NCBI RefSeq assembly: GCF_000223215.1
Contig: NC_017243.1
Coordinates: 1,736,001-1,800,000 of the forward strand
Direction: 5' to 3'
Source of the DNA: Brachyspira intermedia PWS/A
GTDB taxonomy: Bacteria; Spirochaetota; Brachyspiria; Brachyspirales; Brachyspiraceae
DNA length: 64,000 bases
Position 1 is the first letter of the stretch. Every line of letters begins with the position of its first letter. The notes under the pieces were generated by a model. It saw only the letters and a program-made list of their open reading frames with translations, searched no databases and was not told where the DNA came from. The position numbers were made by a program, and so were the translations under genes. Of this stretch, positions 55,168 to 64,000 are shown piece after piece.

Positions 55168-55782
55168 TCAATTTTCCATTTCTTGTAAAATTTCATCTAT
55201 ATGTTTAAGCTGCCTATCTGCTGTTTTATTATAGTCTATTTCTCCAAGTGCTATTTTATATGCTTTATCAATCAAATTATCCATTTCTAATTTAGCTTTA
55301 TTTTTCATAACTTTTTCTGCTAATTCCTTAGTAACCGCCCATCTTTCCTTAGCCAAATTATAGAAAAATACTGCATATTCAAAACTTTTCTTTATATCTT
55401 CATCGAATTGAGAATTATAGAAATAATAATTTTTTTTGTCATAAAGTCCGGCAAGATAAATATAATTTTGAGTTATAAGATAATTAAACTGCATATGCAT
55501 AAGATCTTTATATCTTGTATATGCTTCCTCTGTTTCTATAATAGTTAAAGCTCTATTAACAAAATCAAAAGGAGCATCTAATGCTCTTTCAAGATAATCT
55601 ACATTTCTAAGCAAATCATATTCAGCATAATAGGATGGTAATGCATAAAGCCTGTAATAATCCTCAGCATATACTATATAACCATAGTCTTTTTTCTCTA
55701 CTATAGTAGATTCTTTCATACCTATTTTAGGATATAGGCTTATACTAAATATAAAAACAAACAATAATATTATTTTCTTCAT
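55168..55782 (-). CDS. Exported hypothetical protein
   Basis: A 204-aa protein with signal peptide (MKKIILLFVFIFSISLYP) and a helical mature region rich in Tyr and Glu (ETEEAYTRYKDLMHMQFNYL). It looks like a periplasmic repeat-type protein common in this genus. Between the HD-domain and ankyrin genes. Function unknown. Confidence 0.6.
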   Translation of the reverse strand: MKKIILLFVFIFSISLYPKIGMKESTIVEKKDYGYIVYAEDYYRLYALPSYYAEYDLLRNVDYLERALDAPFDFVNRALTIIETEEAYTRYKDLMHMQFNYLITQNYIYLAGLYDKKNYYFYNSQFDEDIKKSFEYAVFFYNLAKERWAVTKELAEKVMKNKAKLEMDNLIDKAYKIALGEIDYNKTADRQLKHIDEILQEMEN

Positions 55783-55847
55783 GATTCGCAGCTTATAATT
55801 TAAATTATCACTGCTTTCATTAACGGTATAAATAGTATAATACTTTA

Positions 55848-57803
55848 TTAATTATTATTCTGTTTTTCTTCGGCTTCTTTTAATATCTCAAATATAGCAC
55901 TGTTATTATTATCTCTAGCTATATCAATAGGATAGTTTCCTCTGTTATTTCTAACCATAACATCAGCACCAGATAATACTAATTCGCTTACTATATCAAC
56001 ACTTCCAGAATTAACAGCTTTATGTAAAGGAGTATCTCCATTTTGATCTTGTATATTAAGATTGGGCTTCTTTTCTAATAACATTCTTACAATAGGAAGT
56101 TTTGAATATTCAGAGGCTATATGCAAAGCTGTATCACCATATTTATCAACAGCATTAATATCTACTTTCTGAGTTAATAATATTCTAGCTATATTTTCAG
56201 CTCCGCTTTTAGCAGCTATCATTAAAGGAGTATAACTTGATATACCAGCATAGTTTATATCAGCACCTGCCTCTACTAAGATTTGAAGTAAATCAACATT
56301 ATCATTATTAATAGCATATTCTATTAAGCTCTCTCCGTCTTTAGTTACAACTGAAAGATTAGCTTTATTAGCTATTAATAACTTTGTAAGCTCAACATCA
56401 TTATTCATAACAGCAACAGTTAAAGGACTAAGCCCATTACTATCTTCTACATTGATGTTTGCTTTATTTTCTATTAAAAGATTTATCATATCATTTCTGC
56501 TTGATTCTATAGGACTGTTCATAGCATATAAAAGAGGTGTTTTCTCTTCATAGCTTTTAGCATTAACATTGGCTTTATTTTCTATTAAAACTTTAGCAAG
56601 TTCAATATCTCCATTATTAGCAGCATACATTAAAGAAGTCCATCCATCATTATCTGCCGAATTTACATCAGCCCCATTTGTAAGAAGCACTTTTACAGTA
56701 TCTATATATGAATTTCCAGCAGCTATTATTAATGCATTTTTACCATTTATAAGTCTATTTAAAGTATTTTTATTGATATTTGTAATTATTTTACCCATAA
56801 CTTTGGCACTGTCTGCAGATTTCTGCTGAACTAATACTAAATCAACAGGAGATGAACTTGTATTATTGAATTTAGATCCTGCTGCAGCCATTATTATATT
56901 TCCATACATATCGCTTTCACCAGCATCTTCTATTTTAGCACCTTTAGATACAAAATAATCTACTAATGCAGGATTAAGCGATAAAACTGCATTATAAAGT
57001 ACAGTAGTTCCATCGGCATTTTTATAATTGATATCTGCCCCATTATCTATTAAATAACGAACTATACTTTCATCACTATTAGCAATAGCATAACTTAAAA
57101 GTGAAGGTTCTCTTTTTAAATCAAATGAATTTTTTAATAAAAGTTCTATCATAGTTTTATTAGTTTGAGCAACAGCATAATACATTGGATATTTTGCTAT
57201 ATCATTACCTGTATAAGAACCGTACACATTGGCTTTTCCTTCTTTTATAAGAAGTTCAGCAATTTTTGTATTATTATTGCTTATAGCTAGTATTAAAGGA
57301 GTAATTCCTGAATCATTAGCTATTTCTGCATCTGCTTTATTTTCTATTAAAAATTCTACAGCTTTTATATTATTATTTTGTACAGCATAAAATAATGGGC
57401 TTTGATTATTATCACCTGTTTCATTAACATCAGCACCATTATTATTAACCATTTCTTTTACAATACTATCTCCGTACTTTTTCTTATATATTTCCTCACT
57501 GTATATTTCATAGTTTATAACCATTTTCTCCATATCAGATTTGCTCTTTACAAATAAGAATAAACCTACAAGTATACCAGCACCTACAAGAAGTACGAAT
57601 ACAATAGCACAAGCTACTACGGCTACTTTAAATATATATTTTTTATTTTCTTCAGCTTCTTTAGCTTTATCTATTCTTTGAATATTAGAATTTATATTAT
57701 TATTTGAATTATTTTGATTATTATTAATCAAATTATTATTTTCATTACTATTATCTAAATTATTGTTATTATCCAAATTTTCCATAAACAAATTATTCCC
57801 CAC
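55848..57803 (-). CDS. Ankyrin-repeat membrane protein
   Basis: A 651-aa protein. Asn-rich N-terminus, one TM (about 57-82, FKVAVVACAIVFVLLVGAG), then about 14 ankyrin repeats (e.g. GQSPLFYAVQNNNIKAVEFL-type units, DKYGDTALHIASEYSKLP, NGDTPLHKAVNSGSVDIVSE). Likely periplasmic or surface scaffold binding a protein partner. Intact. Confidence 0.85.
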   Translation of the reverse strand: MGNNLFMENLDNNNNLDNSNENNNLINNNQNNSNNNINSNIQRIDKAKEAEENKKYIFKVAVVACAIVFVLLVGAGILVGLFLFVKSKSDMEKMVINYEIYSEEIYKKKYGDSIVKEMVNNNGADVNETGDNNQSPLFYAVQNNNIKAVEFLIENKADAEIANDSGITPLILAISNNNTKIAELLIKEGKANVYGSYTGNDIAKYPMYYAVAQTNKTMIELLLKNSFDLKREPSLLSYAIANSDESIVRYLIDNGADINYKNADGTTVLYNAVLSLNPALVDYFVSKGAKIEDAGESDMYGNIIMAAAGSKFNNTSSSPVDLVLVQQKSADSAKVMGKIITNINKNTLNRLINGKNALIIAAGNSYIDTVKVLLTNGADVNSADNDGWTSLMYAANNGDIELAKVLIENKANVNAKSYEEKTPLLYAMNSPIESSRNDMINLLIENKANINVEDSNGLSPLTVAVMNNDVELTKLLIANKANLSVVTKDGESLIEYAINNDNVDLLQILVEAGADINYAGISSYTPLMIAAKSGAENIARILLTQKVDINAVDKYGDTALHIASEYSKLPIVRMLLEKKPNLNIQDQNGDTPLHKAVNSGSVDIVSELVLSGADVMVRNNRGNYPIDIARDNNNSAIFEILKEAEEKQNNN

Positions 57804-57877
57804 AAGTTATTTTTTGAATATAATAACATATTTTAAATAAATTAAAAGAGATTAATATAAAAAATATATATACTACC

Positions 57878-60484
57878 CTATTGTAATACAAAATTCCTAG
57901 TTTCTATATAAGGTGTCTCATCTGCAATATATGATTCTATAACAACAATATAATTTCCTCTAGGAAGTGATGCTAATTCCTCTTTTGATATGGTAAGTTT
58001 GAATACATCATTTTCTAAAACAGCATTATATTCCCTTTCACCTCCATTAGGTAATTGAAGCAAAACTTTTACTGTTGTATTAGGGTCAGGCATCTCCAAA
58101 GCATTATCAGGATAATTATATGAAGAAACATAAATATTTATATTCATGTCATTATTTCTATTTGCTATAGCGGGCATGTCAATATCTTCTATTCTGCTCA
58201 TTTTTGTAGATAATTTTTCAATCCAATATTCAGCAGTGTAACCATAATCTTTAAATGCACTCAATTCTATATAATTAGCTTTAGAATCTATTCTAGAAAT
58301 AAAGAAAGGACCATTTGATATATAAGCATGTCCATATTTATCTATAAAATCAATAGCAGCCTGATATCTTTTAACAGCTTCTTCTTTTGTTATAAAATCT
58401 TCTATTCCAGCAGGTATATATTGAGAATCACGCATTTCTATCAATTTTTCTTTTATGTCAGATACGCATGTAGGATTTTTTACATCTATAGAAGTTAAAG
58501 ACTGATCCTGTGAAATAGTATAAACATTTCCAGATTTAGAACCTTCAAGAACAATTTTCATTATAGCTTCATTTATCTCGAATGGAATAACGGTATTTCT
58601 ATTAGGATTACCTATTTTGGGGCCTACTGAGGCAATACCTATTTGTCTGTTCATATCCATAGGCCAATAATAATTTCCATAAACAGTAAAACTTCCGTCC
58701 TCATTTATAACACTTCCAACTGCTCCGTCCATAGCAGAAAGATATCTTCCAGCCATAGCTGAATCATAATATTTATCGTTTTCATTAGTTTTTGTTATTA
58801 TATTAGCAATGAATACACTTCCATACATTAAATCAACCAAAGATGAATCTATTCCATGATGCCATTTAAAACTTCTAGGCTTGAAATCACATTTTACATA
58901 AGCAGTAAGATTATCTGATTTTGTATAAACCAATTCACCTTTATCATTAACTTTAACAGTTAAACCCTCTTCCCATTTCTGAGTATAAGGATTGTACATT
59001 TTAGCATTTTGCGGAACTTTCACAGTACCAACAGGTATTCCATTATTTCCTGCTCTCACTTCTATTTCTAAACTATTAGTATCAGCCTCACCAAGTATGA
59101 ATTCTGTTTTTGCTGTAGAAGGAGATTCAAATGAAGCACCAGCATCAGAACAAGGTCCTATCATTATAGCAGAATAAGCATCAGAAAATCCTCCAACTCC
59201 CACAGGATCCCAAGGACTTATAAATAATGAACCTTGTGCAGAATGCTGAAGAACTCTTAATACTTTTTCACCATTTCTATTTGGTTTTATATCAGCACTT
59301 CTTATAGACCAATCATTTATACCATCTCCTACACCATAAAGCATTCTTCTATTAAATCTTTCTTTATTTGCCACAAAAAACTGAGTTTGAGAGTTTAAAT
59401 ATATTCTAACTGCATCTTGAAGTCCTATTTCCTGCAAACGCATATTACCAGTCCAATATTCATCAGCAGTTAAAAACCAGCCATTTGAATTCTTATCGCT
59501 TATTCTTGAAGCCTCTTTATTGTCATAATTCCAAAACTCTGCAACATTACCACCAGGCATATAATTGCCTTCTCTTACATACATCTGTCTTAATGTAACA
59601 TCCCACCAAGCACGAGTAGCACCTGCTCCCCAAGCCTCTGTTATAATATTCCATTCATAATCTTTTGGGTCTGATCCATATACAACCTGTGTAGATTTAT
59701 TTCTGTCATATAATAATTTTTCAACTTTTATTCCTGTCTTTTCTATTAAATCTGATATAGCATTACCTGCCGGAAGTCTTCCTGTAGGATCATCAACCCT
59801 TATAACAAATTTAATAGTTACTACTTCTCCGTTATATTTCCACCAGCCATTTTCTTTTACTAGTTTTCCTCTATTCTCTGGAAGATTAGCAGCTTTTTCC
59901 ATAGCTTTATTTATATCATTAAGAGCTTTTTCCTGATTGCCGTTTTCTGTCATACCCATTTTTGAAGGTATAAGATTATATCTATAAGTACCCGGCTGTC
60001 CTGGTGTAGCTTGTGTAAATGAAGGCTGTCCTGCTCCTCTTAAAATTTCATCAACAAGCTTTTTTCTATCAATTAAGAAATTCATAGCAAATCTTACTTC
60101 TTTTATAGCCAAAGGATTAAAATGAGTTTTACCATCTCTTGTTGTAACTGTATATGGGGCTTTATTCGGTACTGGATTAAATAGTAAAGACCATGAACCT
60201 GAAGGTACTGCATAAGTATCGAGTTTCTCTAAATCAGTTTCACCTAATGATAAATATGTACTTCCGTCTATTCCGCTCGCCATTAAATCAGCTCTGCCAT
60301 CTGCTACATCTTTAATAGCTATTGTCATGTCAGTTCTCACTTCATATATTATTTTATCTATTAATGCACCGCCTCTGTCTATTTCTTTCTGTTCAATTTC
60401 TTCCTGGCTGTTGGAACATGACAATAATATTATAAATAGTATTAATATAGGAAATTTATATAAAATTTTATTATTCAATTTCAT
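57878..60484 (-). CDS. Family 5 solute-binding lipoprotein
   Basis: An 868-aa extracellular binding protein (SBP_bac_5 type) with lipobox ILLSC near residue 23. It contains FAMNFLIDRKKLVDEILRGA, YRYNLIPSKMG and the C-terminal TKEEAVKRYQAAIDFIDKYG-type region of oligopeptide/nickel binding proteins. Much longer than the usual 500-600 aa; the extra C-terminal segment looks beta-rich. No permease or ATPase genes adjoin. Ligand unknown. Confidence 0.8.
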   Translation of the reverse strand: MKLNNKILYKFPILILFIILLSCSNSQEEIEQKEIDRGGALIDKIIYEVRTDMTIAIKDVADGRADLMASGIDGSTYLSLGETDLEKLDTYAVPSGSWSLLFNPVPNKAPYTVTTRDGKTHFNPLAIKEVRFAMNFLIDRKKLVDEILRGAGQPSFTQATPGQPGTYRYNLIPSKMGMTENGNQEKALNDINKAMEKAANLPENRGKLVKENGWWKYNGEVVTIKFVIRVDDPTGRLPAGNAISDLIEKTGIKVEKLLYDRNKSTQVVYGSDPKDYEWNIITEAWGAGATRAWWDVTLRQMYVREGNYMPGGNVAEFWNYDNKEASRISDKNSNGWFLTADEYWTGNMRLQEIGLQDAVRIYLNSQTQFFVANKERFNRRMLYGVGDGINDWSIRSADIKPNRNGEKVLRVLQHSAQGSLFISPWDPVGVGGFSDAYSAIMIGPCSDAGASFESPSTAKTEFILGEADTNSLEIEVRAGNNGIPVGTVKVPQNAKMYNPYTQKWEEGLTVKVNDKGELVYTKSDNLTAYVKCDFKPRSFKWHHGIDSSLVDLMYGSVFIANIITKTNENDKYYDSAMAGRYLSAMDGAVGSVINEDGSFTVYGNYYWPMDMNRQIGIASVGPKIGNPNRNTVIPFEINEAIMKIVLEGSKSGNVYTISQDQSLTSIDVKNPTCVSDIKEKLIEMRDSQYIPAGIEDFITKEEAVKRYQAAIDFIDKYGHAYISNGPFFISRIDSKANYIELSAFKDYGYTAEYWIEKLSTKMSRIEDIDMPAIANRNNDMNINIYVSSYNYPDNALEMPDPNTTVKVLLQLPNGGEREYNAVLENDVFKLTISKEELASLPRGNYIVVIESYIADETPYIETRNFVLQ

Positions 60485-60689
60485 TATTTAGCCTCATTAC
60501 TATATACAGATTAACATAATATATAATAATAGTATAAACAATAAAAGTCAATAAAATAATATCTATAAATTATATTCAAAATATTTTTATAACTGCAAAC
60601 AAGATAAAAATTATATTATTATAATTAAAATATTTTTTACTAGTAGTATATGTACAATAAATATCTAATAAAATAAATAAAATATGTCC

Positions 60690-60718
60690 TTGACAAATAT
60701 AAAAAAGAAAATTAGAAT
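60690..60718 (+). promoter_or_regulatory. nrdB promoter
   Basis: TTGACA (60690-60695), 17-nt spacer, TAGAAT (60713-60718), about 50 nt before the nrdB ATG. No clear NrdR box was found. Confidence 0.7.
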
Positions 60719-60767
60719 ACCTAATTAAACTCAAAATTATTTTGAAATAAAAGATCTCGGAGAAAAT

Positions 60768-61838
60768 ATGAAAGTAATAGATATAGAGAAAAAACCTGAA
60801 AATGAAAAAATATTTTTTGGAGATTTTGGGCATTATTTAAGAATAGATTCTGTAAGTCATGAAGTGGCTAGAAAATTGAAAGAAGCTAGTGAGGGAAATA
60901 CTTGGTTCTCAAAAGAAGTTGATTATAAATCTGATAAAACAAGATTCTCTTCATTGCCTGAAGATGCACAAAGAGCATTTAAACTCAATATAGCATATCA
61001 AACTTTAATGGATAGCGGAGTTACATCAGGATTTTCATCAATATTAAACAGAATAGTTACAAGCTCAATATGGTCTATTTTATATGCAAGAATAGCTATA
61101 GAGGAAAATATACATGCTGAAAGTTATTCTTACGGACTTTCTGAAGTATTCGGACATGAGGCAACAGATACATTAGATTTAGTATATAATGACGAATTTG
61201 TAAAACATAGAATGGAAAAAGAGGTGGAATTATTCGGAAATGTTGATGAATTATGTAATTTAGAAAATTCTACTGCAACATTAGACGAAAAAAAGCAGGC
61301 AGTATTAAAATTGCTTATGGGAATATATTTGCTTGAAAGTGTAAAGTTTCCATTCTCTTTTCTTGTAACTTTCACAATTAACAATAATTATGACAATGCA
61401 ATAGCAGGATTCACAAAGACTATTAAATTAATAGCACATGATGAATTAAATACACATGTACCTACTGGTAAAAATGTAATGAATATACTTAGAAAAGAAA
61501 ATGATCAAGGTTTTACACATTTATTTAAAAGCGGTTGGTTTAATGATATGGCTAAAGCTATGACAGAATTTACTGTTAATGAAGAGATAAAATGGGCTAA
61601 ATACCTTTTTGACGGATATGAGGTAGCAGGTATTAATTCTTCAGTAAGCGAACACTTTATCAAATATTGGGCAGGTGTTAGATTGAGAGATTTAGGAGTT
61701 GAATCTCAGTATAATGAGAAAAAATCAGATATTATAGACTGGTTTAACAGCTATAGAGATATAAACAAGCAGAATGCTGCGTTACAGGAAACAACTAATA
61801 CATCTTATCAAAAAGGTGCTTTGAAAAACGATTTATAA
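60768..61838 (+). CDS. nrdB: Ribonucleotide reductase beta subunit (class I)
   Basis: A 356-aa radical-bearing subunit reducing ribonucleotides with NrdA. Metal-ligand helix EENIHAESYSYGL gives the Glu-x2-His ligands (around 112). The second ligand helix reads IAHDELNTHV, with Glu-x3-His instead of the usual Glu-x2-His. CGGAG site upstream. 47 nt before nrdA; one operon. Confidence 0.85.
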   Translation: MKVIDIEKKPENEKIFFGDFGHYLRIDSVSHEVARKLKEASEGNTWFSKEVDYKSDKTRFSSLPEDAQRAFKLNIAYQTLMDSGVTSGFSSILNRIVTSSIWSILYARIAIEENIHAESYSYGLSEVFGHEATDTLDLVYNDEFVKHRMEKEVELFGNVDELCNLENSTATLDEKKQAVLKLLMGIYLLESVKFPFSFLVTFTINNNYDNAIAGFTKTIKLIAHDELNTHVPTGKNVMNILRKENDQGFTHLFKSGWFNDMAKAMTEFTVNEEIKWAKYLFDGYEVAGINSSVSEHFIKYWAGVRLRDLGVESQYNEKKSDIIDWFNSYRDINKQNAALQETTNTSYQKGALKNDL

Positions 61839-61885
61839 TTTATGCTTAATTTTCAAAGTAAAAAATAATTATCAGGGTTAAATTA

Positions 61886-64000
61886 TGATAGAACTTACAA
61901 AAGATAAAAAACATATAATCATTAAAAGGGACGGCAGAGAAGAGCCTTTTAATGAAGAAAAATTAAGAAAAGTTATAGATTGGGCTACTGAAGGTAAAGA
62001 GGCTTTCACTAATCAGCTTCTTGAAGGGCTTAATATTAAAATTAATGATAAAATGAAAATAGAAGTATTATATGACGAGCTTATAAATACTGCTGTTAAC
62101 ATGATAAGTCCTTTATACCCTATGTATGATACAATAGCAGAAAAGCTTTATTTAATGAAAATATATAAAGAAACATGCGGATTAAAAAAAATAGGTTCAT
62201 ATCCTCATATAAAAAATTTCTTAAAAAAAGGTATAAAATATAAAATATATGATAAGGATATAATTCAGCTTTTTACAGATAAAGAATTAGATAAAATAAA
62301 TTCTATGATAGATCCTAACAGAGATTTATTATTCACATATAAAGGACTTGCAATATTCTATAAAAAATACTGTAAAAACATAGGAAACAAAAAATTAGAG
62401 CTTCCTCAAATAACATATATGGTAGCTGCTATGTTTTCATTTTATGATGATTATTATAAAGGTGAAAATAAAGATAAATTAGAAATAAGCAAATCTGAAA
62501 GACTTAAATATATAAAAAGAACTTATGATATGCTTTCAAGACATGAAATTACTTTTGCCACACCTAGAATAGCAAACAGTATGACAATAAAAGCACAATT
62601 AGCTAGCTGTATATTAAACACACCTGCTGATGATACTTGGAGCTTGAATCAGACAGACGGAAATATGGCATTATATTCAAAATTTTCAGGTGGTATAGCT
62701 TATGATGCTTCATATATAAGGGCAGCTGGTTCAACAATACAAACTAATAGAGGACGTTCTGACGGTCCTATACCTTTTATAAAAAGAGTTGAGCAAACTA
62801 TATCATCATTCAATCAGGGCGGAGTTCGTAAAGGTGCATGCGTTATTACTTTTCCTTGGTGGCATTTGGATGTACTTGATTTGATTATGCTTAAAGATGC
62901 AGGCGGTACTGAAGATACTAGAGCTAGGAAATTAGTTTATTCTATTAGGATAAGTAATATATTCAGAGAAAGAGTTAATAAAGACGGATATGTAACTTTA
63001 TTCGATCCTAAAGAAACTCCTCTTTTAAACGAAGAATACGGAAAAAATTTTGATGTTGCTTATATGTATTATGAAAGTAAATCTTCTATAAGAAAAAAGA
63101 AAATAAAAGCTAAAGATTTATTATTTCAAATATTAAAAGTGAGGCAGGAAACAGGAAACTTATATTTAACCTTTGTAGACAACATTAATGAACAGAATAT
63201 GGTTAATAAATTTGTAGGAGCTTCAAACCTCTGTCAGGAAATAGTAATACCTTCCTACCCTTCTAAACTCATAAAAGAAAAATATGTCATTAATGAAGAC
63301 GGAGAATATGAAATCATACAGAGAAAAAAAAGCGGTGAAATAGGTATATGTAATTTAGTTTCTGTAAATTTAATGTCTTGGGTAAATTTCTCACCTGAAA
63401 AGAAAAAATCATTCTGCTACACTCTTTTAAGAGGATGCGACAATATTATAGATACTCAATTCTACCCTGTTAAAGAAGGTGAAATTGCCAATAAAAAGAA
63501 CAGACCTATAGGAATAGGAGTTATCAATTATGCTAATTTACTTGCTTCAAATAAAATAAAATATACTGATAAAGAAGCTTTGGAATTTACAAATAAAGTT
63601 TTCGATGATTTATATTATCATATATACGAAGCATCTAATATACTAGCAAGAGAGAGAGGACCTTATAAAACTTTCAATGAATCCAAATGGAAAGAAGGAT
63701 TAACTCCATTTCATATATCATTATTAAACAACAATAAAAAGAATAATCTCAATGTAAGTGTAGATAAAGAGAAATGGGATAAACTTGCAGAAAATATAAA
63801 AAATAATGGTGTAAGATTTTCATTCCATGGAGCAATAGCCCCTACTGCTACATCAGGAAAAAGCGTATCAGCAACAGAAAGTATAGAACCTATAGTAGAT
63901 TTATTCTTTATAGAAGAAGGAATACAAACACTCCCTAGCTTAGTACCTAATATCAAAAAAAATAGAGAGTACTATGAAAGATGCTGGAATATTCCTGCAA
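61886..64000 (+). CDS. nrdA: Ribonucleotide reductase alpha subunit (partial, 3' end outside window)
   Basis: The first 705 codons of a class I alpha subunit, open to the window edge. N-terminal ATP-cone (IIKRDGREEPFNEEKLRKV), then the catalytic barrel: LASCILNTPADDTWSLNQ (first Cys), GGVRKGACVITFPWWHLDV, ASNLCQEIVIPSYPSKL (thiyl Cys), GIGVINYANLLASN, and FSFHGAIAPTATSGKSVSATE. The long glycine/cysteine tail lies beyond the end. Confidence 0.9.

Noticed and set aside
60576-60833. 85-codon minus-strand reading upstream of nrdB
   Set aside because: Overlaps the nrdB promoter and 5' end on the other strand; composition reflects AT-rich spacer.

Overview
The window is AT-rich DNA (my estimate is under 30% G+C). 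It has A/T homopolymer-rich intergenic spacers, two chemoreceptors, FapA, an ankyrin-repeat membrane protein, a spirochaete-type galactokinase and short leucine-rich-repeat and PASTA proteins. This suggests an intestinal spirochaete of the genus Brachyspira. That assignment rests on protein style and gene content, not on a marker gene.

Positions 1 to about 31.3 kb are most of a tailed-phage prophage, written almost entirely on the minus strand, whose left end lies outside the window. From right to left it carries: a replication module (DnaD-like initiator, DnaC-like loader, a hypothetical gene, a methylase-like protein and an interrupted ssb; 26-30.8 kb); a tyrosine recombinase (24.3-25.2 kb); a 6-kb cargo operon (toxin, XRE antitoxin, a 503-aa Cys/His protein, a 945-codon N6-methyltransferase with two compensating frameshifts, and a PD-(D/E)xK nuclease-like protein; 18.2-24.2 kb); a gpZ-like tail gene and two plus-strand genes; a lambda-type packaging and head module (Nu1, GpA, W, portal, ClpP-type protease with nested scaffold, D, E, FII) interrupted by a tail-fibre and lysis cassette; and a contractile tail (sheath, tube, chaperones, tape measure). 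A lambda-like head is therefore combined with a Mu/P2-like contractile tail.

The prophage is eroding in an unusual way. Many genes are split by one-base frameshifts, nearly all equivalent to the loss of one base and often in A or T runs. Short G+C-rich hairpin sequences (about 19-30 bp) have also inserted into its genes. The clearest case is ssb: removing five such inserts (19, 19, 19, 20 and 22 bp) restores a 128-residue SSB ending in an acidic EEVPF tip.

From 31.3 kb to the end the genes look chromosomal and intact: an orphan SAVED-domain protein, tsaD, a 0.56-kb inverted-repeat element, purB, a threonine aldolase, a chemoreceptor, a methyltransferase, nusA and rimP (with a candidate attenuator in the leader), a cardiolipin synthase, an LRR protein, a nitrilase-family hydrolase, a second chemoreceptor, galK, a long minus-strand run (flavoprotein, FapA, methyltransferase, PASTA, fmt, HD-domain, secreted protein, ankyrin protein, solute-binding lipoprotein), and finally nrdB and the 5' part of nrdA. 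I saw no rRNA, tRNA or CRISPR array.
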